Source: Acidobacteriota bacterium
GTDB lineage: Bacteria > Acidobacteriota > Vicinamibacteria > Vicinamibacterales > UBA823
Direction of reading: 5' to 3'
Assembly: GCA_002720285.1 (NCBI GenBank)
Contig: PBHT01000004.1
Coordinates: 21,055-26,271, forward strand
DNA: 5,217 bases
The position numbers and the translations under genes are program-made. Below are positions 1-5,217 of this stretch, piece by piece (the stretch's first letter is position 1; each line of letters starts with the position of its first letter). The notes beneath the pieces were generated by a model. The model ran no database searches, was not told the DNA's origin, and saw nothing but the letters and a program-made list of their open reading frames with translations.

Positions 1-2015
1 CCAGCGTTGGTAATGAGGACTGCATCATTTACGTGGCCGTTCTTGACACGGCGGTAGGGCGCCTCAATAAACCCGAACTCGTTGATCCGTGCATAGCACG
101 ACAAAGAAGAAATTAAGCCGATATTTGGACCTTCCGGCGTTTCGATCGGACAGATCCGTCCATAGTGTGTCGGATGGACGTCGCGCACCTCGAACCCAGC
201 ACGTTCACGTGATAGACCACCTGGCCCAAGCGCCGACAAACGACGCTTATGGGTGACCTCCGAGAGCGGATTGGTCTGGTCCATGAATTGAGACAGTTGG
301 GAAGATCCAAAAAACTCTCGGATCGCAGCCATGACCGGTTTAGCGTTGATCAGATCATGCGGCATCGCCGTCGTCATTTCTTGGTAGACAGACATTTTTT
401 CTTTAATTGCCCGTTCCATTCGTACCAAGCCAATCCGAAATTGATTCTCAAGCAACTCACCAACCGACCGGACACGGCGATTACCAAGATGATCAATGTC
501 ATCAACGTTCACGGGATTTCGTCTCAGCTTTAAGAGATAGCTAATCACCTCGAAGAAATCCTGAGGATGAAGAATTTTCTCGTCAAGAGGAGTGTCGAGC
601 TTCAGCTTAGTGTTGAGCTTTAAACGACCGACACGAGAGAAATCATATTTGTGATGATTAAAAAACATGCCCTCAAAAAGCGATCGCGAGCTATCAAGCG
701 TTGGTGGATCGCCTGGTCGCAAACGACGATAGATCTCGATTAGCGCTTCTTCATGGGTTCTAACCGTGTCCTTTCTGAGGGTCGTCGAAAGGACAGGGCC
801 GATTTCGTCGCTTTCCGGAAAGAAGATCTCGAGAACTTGAACGTTCTTTTCCTCCGCCATCGATATCACCCGCGGCGTGACCTCCTCATTGGCCTCGAGA
901 ATCACTTCGCCAGTAGCGGGATCGACCACATCGGCGGCTGCAAAAGCACCCTCAATCTCCGCGGCAGAGATTTCGATCGACTCAACCCCTGCATTTTTCA
1001 GCTCGGTTACTACAGCACTAGTGATCTTCTTGCCGGGGACTACGGAGGTGTCGGAACCAGGAATATCCAGGCTCGTTGCCGCTCGACGGCCAACGATTGA
1101 CTCCTGGACCATCCACCGCAGACTACCCTGTTTAACTTGGAGCGTGTCGACAGTGTAAAAGTTTCGAATGATCTCGTCGGTACTTCGCAGTCCTAAAGCG
1201 CGCAAGAAAACAGTCGCCAGAAACTTGCGCTTTCGATCGATGCGTATGTAAAGCAAATTTTTTGCGTCGTACTCGAATTCGACCCACGATCCCCGATACG
1301 GGATAATCTGCGAAACAAACGACGTCTTGTCAGACGAGTGAAAGAACGCTCCCGGTGAACGGTGAAGCTGTGAAACGATTACACGTTCGGTTCCATTAAT
1401 GATGAACGTGCCGTTCTTAGTCATCAACGGAACATCGCCGAAGTAAACCTCCTGCTCTTTGATGTCACGAATGGATTTAACCCCAGTTTCAGGGTCCCTA
1501 TTCCACACAACTAAGCGAATGGTGACCTTGAGCGGCACAGCATAGGTCATCCCTCGTTCTTGGCATTCCTCGACGTCATATTTCGCTTTCAACACAACGG
1601 AACTGTCACAGACCTCGCACGTGTCACCCTGCGCGAGGTTCGCCTGTCCACACTCGTGACATAGCACTTCCCCTAAACCACTGGGATCTGCGATTAACAT
1701 CACCCCACAGCCTTCGCATGGAATCCGAAGGTGCTTTAATCCTGAGAGTCGACCACATCTACACTCCCAATTCCCAATCCAGTAATCGATAAACTCAAGT
1801 GACGAGTTCTCACGAAAATCACTAATCGGAAAGACCGACTTGAAGACCGACTGCAGTCCATGCTCCAGGCGCTCCGAAGGCAGTTGATTCATCTGCAAGA
1901 AGCGCTCGTATGATTTCCGCTGGATATCAATCAGGTTGGGAATCGGTACTGTTGTGGCGATCTTTGAAAAATCGATGCGTTCTCGATAAACGTTCTTAGT
2001 TAGGCTGTTGTACAT
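1..2015 (-). CDS. rpoB: RNA polymerase beta subunit, N-terminal 671 residues (3' end beyond window)
   Basis: This is the second-largest subunit of core RNA polymerase. My translation from the ATG at 2015 is open to the window edge and matches bacterial RpoB throughout: an N-terminal segment with DFSKI and PIPNLIDIQ (residues 15-32), FPISDF (62-67), the block [15 protein letters not shown] (185-199), [21 protein letters not shown] (201-221, read as two parts), [17 protein letters not shown] (504-520), the rifampicin region (571-596), and [24 protein letters not shown] (597-620). Residues about 300-412 align with the beta lobe insertion present in E. coli and absent from Thermus. The start is fixed by an in-frame TGA at 2028-2030, with no other start between. 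Oddities are an eight-cysteine insert at residues 82-146 and a segment at 224-236 about seven residues shorter than in E. coli. No good Shine-Dalgarno site precedes it. rpoC is expected downstream, outside the window. Confidence 0.97.
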   Translation of the reverse strand, partial: MYNSLTKNVYRERIDFSKIATTVPIPNLIDIQRKSYERFLQMNQLPSERLEHGLQSVFKSVFPISDFRENSSLEFIDYWIGNWECRCGRLSGLKHLRIPCEGCGVMLIADPSGLGEVLCHECGQANLAQGDTCEVCDSSVVLKAKYDVEECQERGMTYAVPLKVTIRLVVWNRDPETGVKSIRDIKEQEVYFGDVPLMTKNGTFIINGTERVIVSQLHRSPGAFFHSSDKTSFVSQIIPYRGSWVEFEYDAKNLLYIRIDRKRKFLATVFLRALGLRSTDEIIRNFYTVDTLQVKQGSLRWMVQESIVGRRAATSLDIPGSDTSVVPGKKITSAVVTELKNAGVESIEISAAEIEGAFAAADVVDPATGEVILEANEEVTPRVISMAEEKNVQVLEIFFPESDEIGPVLSTTLRKDTVRTHEEALIEIYRRLRPGDPPTLDSSRSLFEGMFFNHHKYDFSRVGRLKLNTKLKLDTPLDEKILHPQDFFEVISYLLKLRRNPVNVDDIDHLGNRRVRSVGELLENQFRIGLVRMERAIKEKMSVYQEMTTAMPHDLINAKPVMAAIREFFGSSQLSQFMDQTNPLSEVTHKRRLSALGPGGLSRERAGFEVRDVHPTHYGRICPIETPEGPNIGLISSLSCYARINEFGFIEAPYRRVKNGHVNDAVLITNA
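228..305 (-). other. RpoB rifampicin-resistance determining region (cluster I)
   Basis: Residues 571-596 ([13 protein letters not shown], then [13 protein letters not shown]) align with E. coli RpoB 508-533 with an offset of 63. The residues most often changed in resistant mutants have their sensitive form: Q576 (E. coli Q513), D579 (D516), H589 (H526), R592 (R529) and S594 (S531). Differences from E. coli are T581, V587 and L593, all common in other bacteria. The downstream I635 (E. coli I572) is also conserved. The site therefore looks wild type. Confidence 0.85.
1578..1772 (-). other. Zinc-ribbon-like insert inside RpoB (residues about 82-146)
   Basis: Between the conserved [10 protein letters not shown] and [13 protein letters not shown] blocks, which nearly abut in E. 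coli RpoB, there are about 60 extra residues. They carry eight cysteines in four pairs: C85-x-C87, C100-x2-C103, C119-x2-C122 and C133-x2-C136. The spacing suggests two tetrahedral zinc sites of the zinc-ribbon kind. By alignment the insert sits in the beta1 part of the beta subunit, before the lobe. I recall similar inserts in RpoB of Acidobacteriota; metal binding and function are inferred from the cysteine pattern only. Confidence 0.8.
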
Positions 2016-2178
2016 ACTTGAGTGAACTCACGGCACGGCGATTAAACCGTTCCTGTAGAAAAAAAACGTTATCAACTCTGACTCGTGGCACCATCTGGCC
2101 GACCCAGCGCGCACGAACCCCGTTCGACAAGTGCCACCCTGGCCTCAACTGGCCTAGCACTCCCTACAGACGCAACAG
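2016..2178 (-). promoter_or_regulatory. rplL-rpoB intergenic leader with foldable RNA
   Basis: These 163 nt are the longest non-coding stretch in the window. Read on the minus strand they contain GTGGCAC (2131-2137) and its exact complement GTGCCAC (2085-2091), enclosing two smaller hairpins: CGAAC-GGG-GTTCG (2114-2126) and CTGG-GTCGG-CCAG (2095-2107). Together these can form a three-way junction. The hexamer GGCCAG occurs three times (2149-2154, 2139-2144, 2095-2100), and a run of eight T follows at 2059-2066. In E. coli the same gap holds a partial terminator and an RNase III site that lower rpoBC expression relative to ribosomal proteins; a similar role here is inferred. The T run lies 18 nt after the stem, so it is not a standard intrinsic terminator. 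Confidence 0.45.
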
Positions 2179-2565
2179 CTACTTGATCTCGGCCTTGGCG
2201 CCGACTTCTTCAAACTTCTTCTTGATTGCTTCAGCCTCGTCCTTCGGCACACCTTCCTTGACAGCCTTAGGCGCGCTTTCAACTAAATCCTTTGCTTCCT
2301 TCAATCCCAGGCTAGTGACTTCACGAACGGCTTTAATGACATTAATTTTCTTATCGCCAATATCAGTGAGAGTAACCGTAAACTCGGTCTGCTCTTCTGC
2401 TGCCGCACCACCGGCACCCGGCGCAGCTACCGCACCCGCCATGGCCACTGGCACCGCGGCTGACACACCCAGCTCTTCCTCAAGGGCTTTAACAAGCTGC
2501 GAAAGCTCCATCACAGAGATTCCCTTGATGTATTCAACTATTTGTTCCTGCGTAACCTCAGCCAT
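2179..2565 (-). CDS. rplL: 50S ribosomal protein L7/L12
   Basis: L12 is the multicopy acidic stalk protein; its C-terminal domain recruits the translational GTPases (EF-Tu, EF-G, IF2) and stimulates GTP hydrolysis. The 128-residue product has the full family layout: an N-terminal dimerisation and L10-binding helical part (about 1-33), an Ala/Gly/Pro-rich flexible hinge (about 34-58), and a C-terminal domain (about 60-128) with [20 protein letters not shown] (73-92) and the ending GAKAEIK. Length is typical (E. coli about 120). There are two adjacent ATG codons (2568 and 2565). AGGAG at 2574-2578 lies 5 nt from the first and 8 nt from the second. I chose the second because its spacing is better and MAEV is the usual kind of N-terminus; the first would add one Met. 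It follows rplJ, its binding partner. Confidence 0.97.
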   Translation of the reverse strand: MAEVTQEQIVEYIKGISVMELSQLVKALEEELGVSAAVPVAMAGAVAAPGAGGAAAEEQTEFTVTLTDIGDKKINVIKAVREVTSLGLKEAKDLVESAPKAVKEGVPKDEAEAIKKKFEEVGAKAEIK

Positions 2566-2573
2566 CATTTATT

Positions 2574-2578
2574 CTCCT
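2574..2578 (-). promoter_or_regulatory. Ribosome binding site of rplL
   Basis: The minus strand reads AGGAG here, the best-placed Shine-Dalgarno site in the window. It is 8 nt before the ATG at 2565 and 5 nt before the ATG at 2568. A strong independent site fits the need for L12 at about four or more copies per ribosome, against one of L10. Confidence 0.8.
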
Positions 2579-2618
2579 GACGTAAGACGAGCGCACGCAG
2601 CACGGATAGTGCCACGAA

Positions 2619-3143
2619 TTAATCGCTTTTCTTTCCCTCAATCTGTGCAAGCACATTCATAAAATCTCGCGGAACTCCACCCAGCACTGTGACCAACCGA
2701 GTCATCGGGGCCTGCAACACGGACAGAAGCTTGGCGTAGAGTTCAGGCTTGCTAGGCAGTGTTGCTAGTTCGTCCACCTCCGCAGGCGTGAAGCTCCGTC
2801 CCTGGACAATGGCTGCCTTAACCTTAAGTCCAGGGGCCGTCTTTGCAAATATGGTGAGCGTCTTCGCCAACGACACTGGGTCGGCTTCGGAATAAGCTAC
2901 AGCCGTTGGACCTTGAAACATTTCACCCAATGACTCGAAGGCACTCCCTTGTATCGCCTTTTTGGCAAGCCTATTCTTGACTACTCGATACTGGCCATCC
3001 GCAGCACGTACCTGTCGACGCAACTCCGTAGCTTTAGGAACATCTAGACCCTTAAAGTCTACGAGCAATACGCTATCCGCTGTCTTAAACAGCGCCGCTA
3101 ACTGTTGCTGCTCAACCTCTTTTTCCGCTCTCGTAACTGCCAT
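2619..3143 (-). CDS. rplJ: 50S ribosomal protein L10
   Basis: L10 anchors the L12 dimers to 23S rRNA next to L11, forming the base of the ribosomal stalk. The 174-residue product shows the family N-terminal RNA-binding domain, with LLVDFKGLDVPKATELRR (26-43) and the basic motif VVKNRLAKKA (54-63). FQGPTAVAYSEADPVSLAKTL (76-96, shown in part) and the ELATLPSKPEL segment (125-135) follow. From about P146 to the end runs a long helix (RLVTVLGGVPRDFMNVLAQI) that should bind L12 dimers; it is slightly longer than in E. coli, where the protein has about 165 residues. Whether it holds two or three dimers cannot be told by eye. The ATG lies only 3 nt after the rplA stop, with just a weak GGAA-type site inside rplA, so translation is probably coupled to rplA. 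Confidence 0.97.
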   Translation of the reverse strand: MAVTRAEKEVEQQQLAALFKTADSVLLVDFKGLDVPKATELRRQVRAADGQYRVVKNRLAKKAIQGSAFESLGEMFQGPTAVAYSEADPVSLAKTLTIFAKTAPGLKVKAAIVQGRSFTPAEVDELATLPSKPELYAKLLSVLQAPMTRLVTVLGGVPRDFMNVLAQIEGKKSD

Positions 3144-3146
3144 GAC

Positions 3147-3842
3147 TTACGCCATTTCCGTGATCGCGGGGTCGACCTTCACTCCTGGACCCATCGTCGA
3201 CGACACCGTCAGACTTCTCAAATACTTACCTTTCGCAGCAGCGGGTTTCGCCTTCATGACGCTCGACACAATCGCTTGTGCGTTGTCGATAAGATTCTGT
3301 TTCGGAAACGAGACTTTGCCAATCGGCGCATGAATAATGCCGGTCTTGTCCACGCGAAACTCTACCTTCCCCGCCTTGATCTCTTTCACGGCCTTCCCGA
3401 TCTCAACGGTGACCGTTCCAGTTTTTGGATTTGGCATCAACCCCCGCGGACCAAGCACCTTCCCAAGCTTTCCGACTGATCGCATCATGTCTGGCGTGGC
3501 CACTACTGCCTCGAAATCGATCCAGCCAGCCTGAATTTTTTCTACAATTTCTTCACCACCGACAAGGTCCGCTCCGCTCTCCTCAGCCTCTTTTTGCTTT
3601 TCGCCTACCGCAATTGCTAGCACGCGTTTACTCCTACCAAGTCCGTGCGGAAGAACGACTGTGCCACGCACCATTTGATCTGCGTGTTTCGGATCAACCC
3701 CTAGACGAAGCGCCATTTCAACCGTCTCATCGAACTTAGCAAACTTCACCTGTTGCACGAGCGGAATCGCGTCCTCAAGCTTCAGCAATGCCTCAGGAAC
3801 CTTCTCCTTAGCTATCTTGAACTGCTTTGTCATCCGCTGCAT
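3147..3842 (-). CDS. rplA: 50S ribosomal protein L1
   Basis: L1 binds 23S rRNA helices 76-78 and forms the mobile stalk that guides deacylated tRNA out of the E site; in many bacteria it also represses its own operon. The 231-residue product has [12 protein letters not shown] (59-70), the hallmark [15 protein letters not shown] (131-145) and [10 protein letters not shown] (215-224). The reading frame is open further upstream to an ATG at 3914, inside rplK, but that extension has no L1 similarity. ATG 3842 was chosen because GAAGG (3850-3854) sits 7 nt before it, and because its N-terminus [15 protein letters not shown] aligns residue for residue in length with the E. coli L1 start. The ATG at 3833 is a less likely alternative. 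It begins 25 nt after rplK. Confidence 0.96.
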   Translation of the reverse strand: MQRMTKQFKIAKEKVPEALLKLEDAIPLVQQVKFAKFDETVEMALRLGVDPKHADQMVRGTVVLPHGLGRSKRVLAIAVGEKQKEAEESGADLVGGEEIVEKIQAGWIDFEAVVATPDMMRSVGKLGKVLGPRGLMPNPKTGTVTVEIGKAVKEIKAGKVEFRVDKTGIIHAPIGKVSFPKQNLIDNAQAIVSSVMKAKPAAAKGKYLRSLTVSSTMGPGVKVDPAITEMA

Positions 3843-3849
3843 CTGCACA

Positions 3850-3854
3850 CCTTC
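3850..3854 (-). promoter_or_regulatory. Ribosome binding site of rplA (decides the start)
   Basis: The minus strand reads GAAGG in the 25-nt gap between rplK and rplA, 7 nt before ATG 3842 and 16 nt before ATG 3833. The spacing supports 3842 as the true start. Confidence 0.65.
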
Positions 3855-3867
3855 AAGTCTTGCGGCG

Positions 3868-4293
3868 TTACCCGGTGACGTCCAACCCCATCGACCGTGC
3901 CGTTCCGCACACAATCTTTACTGCAGACTCTATGGACTCGCAGTTCAGATCGGGCATCTTTACCTTGGCTATCTTCTCAACATCCTTGGTCGTTATTGTC
4001 CCCACCTTAGTTTTATTGGGCTCACCTGAACCCTTAGCGATATTAGCAGCGCGCTTAAGCAGTACCGCCGCCGGCGGGGTCTTAGTGATAAAGGTGTATG
4101 AACGATCAGCGTAAACTGTAACGACCGCGGGAATAATGAGCCCGTCTTGACCTGCCGTCTTTGCATTAAACGCCTTGCAAAAGTCCATGATGTTCAACCC
4201 GTGTGGACCGAGCGCCGTGCCTACAGGAGGCGCAGGCGTTGCCTTACCGGCAGCAATCTGAAGCTTCACCTGAGCTAGAACTCTCTTCGCCAT
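3868..4293 (-). CDS. rplK: 50S ribosomal protein L11
   Basis: L11 binds the GTPase-associated centre of 23S rRNA, contacts EF-G and, in many bacteria, is needed for RelA activation. The 141-residue product is one residue shorter than E. coli L11 and complete. The N-terminal domain (1-70) has the proline-rich segment [19 protein letters not shown] (16-34), which forms part of the thiostrepton/EF-G contact surface, then [12 protein letters not shown] (35-46) and [19 protein letters not shown] (58-76). The C-terminal rRNA-binding domain ends in [10 protein letters not shown] (130-139). The conserved prolines expected for a thiostrepton-sensitive L11 are present. ATG 4293 gives the standard MAKRV start; the purine sites ahead of it are poorly spaced (GGAG at 4307-4310 is 13 nt away, GGAAG at 4295-4299 only 1 nt). 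Confidence 0.98.
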   Translation of the reverse strand: MAKRVLAQVKLQIAAGKATPAPPVGTALGPHGLNIMDFCKAFNAKTAGQDGLIIPAVVTVYADRSYTFITKTPPAAVLLKRAANIAKGSGEPNKTKVGTITTKDVEKIAKVKMPDLNCESIESAVKIVCGTARSMGLDVTG

Positions 4294-4336
4294 ACTTCCA
4301 CTCGCACTCCAACACAGGTGTCGCGGAAACCCTGTT
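4294..4336 (-). promoter_or_regulatory. nusG-rplK spacer, candidate site of L1 feedback
   Basis: This 43-nt gap is the leader of the rplK-rplA pair. In E. coli and other bacteria L1 binds such a leader as a mimic of its 23S rRNA site and represses both genes. Here the minus strand can form a 5-bp stem, ACAGG (4331-4335) with CCTGT (4314-4318), with a 12-nt loop, followed by the purine-rich stretch GGAGTGCGAGTGGAAG before the ATG. I could not match it confidently to the known L1 motif, so the role is inferred from position. Confidence 0.25.
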
Positions 4337-4879
4337 CTAGAACTTCTCCACCTGCAAAAAATCTAACTCTACCGGCGTTGCACGACCAAAAATCGTCACC
4401 ATAACCTTCAAAGTGCTCTTATCGAGGTTGACCTCGTCAACCGTGCCGCTAAAGTTCGTAAAGGGTCCCTCGTTGATGCGCACCTGATCGCCCTTATCAA
4501 ACATGTACTTCGGCTTTGGCTTCTCGGCGGCAACAGTGACCTGATGCAGAATCTGATCGACTTCCTCTCGAGTCAGGGGGGTCGGCTTCACGCCGGCACC
4601 CACAAAGCCCGTGACCTTCGGCGTGTTCTTGACAACGTGCCAGGTATGGTCGGACATATTCATCTCGACCAATATGTAGCCTGGAAAGAAACGCTTCGAA
4701 CTAACAACTTCCCGGCCGGCTCGCATTTCCAGTACGTTTTCAGTCGGAATCAGAACCTCGCCAATTTCGTTCTGCAGTTCGTAGGCCTGGACGCGCTGTG
4801 CGAGCGATTCCGCCACCTTATTCTCAAAACCAGAGTAGGTGTGCACGATATACCACTGCTTTGTTAAGACTTCTGTCAT
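4337..4879 (-). CDS. nusG: Transcription elongation/antitermination factor NusG
   Basis: NusG binds the RNA polymerase clamp, promotes processive elongation, works with Rho, and links polymerase to the ribosome through S10. The 180-residue product (E. coli 181) has the NGN domain from [16 protein letters not shown] (7-22) to about 115, with [12 protein letters not shown] (62-73) and VTGFVG (89-94). A linker leads to the C-terminal KOW domain, [17 protein letters not shown] (129-145) to the end. The frame is open upstream to ATG 5131, but that 84-residue extension overlaps secE and has no NusG similarity, so I start at ATG 4879. This start overlaps the secE stop as ATGA (4876-4879). No strong Shine-Dalgarno site is seen, so translation is likely coupled to secE. 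Confidence 0.97.
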   Translation of the reverse strand: MTEVLTKQWYIVHTYSGFENKVAESLAQRVQAYELQNEIGEVLIPTENVLEMRAGREVVSSKRFFPGYILVEMNMSDHTWHVVKNTPKVTGFVGAGVKPTPLTREEVDQILHQVTVAAEKPKPKYMFDKGDQVRINEGPFTNFSGTVDEVNLDKSTLKVMVTIFGRATPVELDFLQVEKF

Positions 4880-5094
4880 GCGACACCAAACGCATCGAAC
4901 ACCCGCCCCATCACGGCGTTGAGCAGCAGGTCGATCCCCCAAAGATAAATACCGAAAAAGATCGACGTCAGTATGACCACGAAGGTCGTCGCGTACACTT
5001 CCTTCTTCGACGGCCAGGTCACGCGTTCCAGTTCGTTCCGAACCTGGGCCAAAAAGGTTCGCGACTGATCCCAAAACCCTATTACACCGCTCAT
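4876..5094 (-). CDS. secE: Preprotein translocase subunit SecE (short, single-span form)
   Basis: SecE clamps the two halves of the SecY channel in the inner membrane. The 72-residue product has a cytoplasmic amphipathic helix (about 8-30) ending in the family signature [12 protein letters not shown] (21-32), followed by one hydrophobic span (about 34-60, [20 protein letters not shown]). This is the minimal single-span form found in most bacteria, unlike the three-span SecE of E. coli. Start ATG 5094 has a modest GAG (5103-5105) 8 nt upstream. A much stronger purine tract at 5116-5126 is too far away and has no start codon at a usable distance. It is followed directly by nusG with a 4-nt overlap, the usual bacterial pairing. 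Confidence 0.96.
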   Translation of the reverse strand: MSGVIGFWDQSRTFLAQVRNELERVTWPSKKEVYATTFVVILTSIFFGIYLWGIDLLLNAVMGRVFDAFGVA

Positions 5095-5117
5095 CGTACC
5101 GTCTCGACCGTTTCGCC

Positions 5118-5143
5118 TCCTCCCCCTGCAAGCAGATGGAGGA
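5118..5143 (-). promoter_or_regulatory. Hairpin with CUUG loop between tRNA-Trp and secE
   Basis: On the minus strand TCCTCC (5138-5143) pairs with GGAGGA (5118-5123). After an A-G mismatch and a T-G wobble the stem continues as CTG (5133-5135) with CAG (5126-5128), closed by the loop CTTG (5129-5132). A CUUG loop closed by a G-C pair is a known extra-stable RNA tetraloop. The 3' arm contains a Shine-Dalgarno-like GGAGG. No T run follows, so it is not an intrinsic terminator. It could help tRNA 3' processing or protect the secE mRNA 5' end; this is inference. Confidence 0.5.
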
Positions 5144-5149
5144 TGTGGA

Positions 5150-5217
5150 TGGCAGGCCAGGAGGGACTCGAACCCCCAGCCCCCGGTTTTGGAGACCGGT
5201 GCTCTACCAATTGAGCT
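5150..5217 (-). tRNA. trnW: tRNA-Trp (anticodon CCA), 5' end cut by the window
   Basis: The minus strand folds as a tRNA lacking its first eight bases. The D arm is GCTC-AATTGGTA-GAGC. The anticodon stem CCGGT/ACCGG encloses the loop CTCCAAA, giving anticodon CCA for UGG. A 5-nt variable region GGGCT follows, then the T arm GGGGG-TTCGAGT-CCCTC (one G-U pair), the 3' acceptor strand CTGGCCT (5154-5160), discriminator G and an encoded CCA (5150-5152). G73 and CCA are the expected identity elements for bacterial TrpRS. The missing 5' acceptor strand should read AGGCCAG. It lies 55 nt before secE on the same strand with no terminator between, so it is probably cut from a shared transcript. Confidence 0.96.

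Noticed and set aside
249..1158. Plus-strand open frames of 93-115 residues within the first 1.2 kb.
   Set aside because: They are antisense to rpoB, which reads continuously on the minus strand with strong conservation.
2041..2075. A possible promoter for rpoB: TTGATA (2070-2075) and TTTAAT (2041-2046) on the minus strand.
   Set aside because: The spacer is 23 nt, well outside the usual 16-19 nt.
2059..2137. An intrinsic terminator made of the leader stem and the T8 run.
   Set aside because: The T run begins 18 nt after the stem ends, which does not fit a standard terminator, and the operon continues into rpoB.
2600..2612. A GCAC/GTGC hairpin in the rplJ-rplL gap.
   Set aside because: It has only 4 bp with a 5-nt loop and no T run, so it is weak and likely to be chance.
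2018..2662. A 214-residue open frame on the plus strand.
   Set aside because: It runs antisense across all of rplL, an unmistakable gene. Its Ser/Ala/Thr-rich composition is what the reverse of L12 coding sequence gives, and no ribosome binding site or family motif is seen.
3843..3914. A 24-residue extension of L1 into rplK.
   Set aside because: It overlaps the end of rplK, lacks similarity to L1, and GAAGG sits correctly ahead of ATG 3842.
4880..5131. An 84-residue N-terminal extension of NusG up to ATG 5131.
   Set aside because: It overlaps secE in another frame, begins in the tRNA-secE spacer hairpin, and has no NusG character. The 180-residue form matches the normal family length.
4798..5214. 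A 138-residue plus-strand open frame ending in a [20 protein letters not shown] tail.
   Set aside because: That tail is the well-known artefact of translating the antisense strand of a tRNA gene. The rest is antisense to secE and nusG.

Overview
The window holds part of a conserved bacterial transcription/translation cluster. Every gene lies on the minus strand, so the biological order runs from the right edge to the left: tRNA-Trp (5' end cut off by the window) - secE - nusG - rplK - rplA - rplJ - rplL - rpoB (cut off after 671 codons at position 1). Gaps along the transcript are 55 nt (tRNA to secE), a 4-nt overlap (secE/nusG), 43 nt (nusG/rplK), 25 nt (rplK/rplA), 3 nt (rplA/rplJ), about 50 nt (rplJ/rplL) and 163 nt (rplL/rpoB). 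No mobile element, CRISPR array, origin or transferred gene is visible, and no gene is broken. I translated the rpoB fragment by hand; it reads through without frameshift or stop.

Right end (4877-5217): tRNA-Trp(CCA), a short spacer with a strong hairpin that hides a Shine-Dalgarno-like purine tract, and single-span SecE, the core subunit of the protein-export channel. Middle (2179-4879): NusG, then the L1 stalk protein (L1), the GTPase-centre protein L11, and the L10/L12 stalk. These ribosomal proteins contact the translation factors, while NusG couples RNA polymerase to ribosomes. Left end (1-2015): the N-terminal half of the RNA polymerase beta subunit, including the rifampicin region.

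The organism is a bacterium of mid GC content. Two features of RpoB narrow it: an eight-cysteine zinc-ribbon-like insert near residues 82-146, and a shortened segment near residues 224-236. From memory, RpoB proteins of Acidobacteriota carry a similar cysteine-rich insert, and the surrounding wording of the protein also recalls that phylum. This assignment is an inference that a database search must confirm.

The cluster is ordinary in content. The points worth a second look are the RpoB insert, the near absence of an rplA-rplJ spacer (where the L10 leader normally sits), a CUUG-capped hairpin ahead of secE, and a foldable 163-nt leader ahead of rpoB, which has no clear Shine-Dalgarno site.
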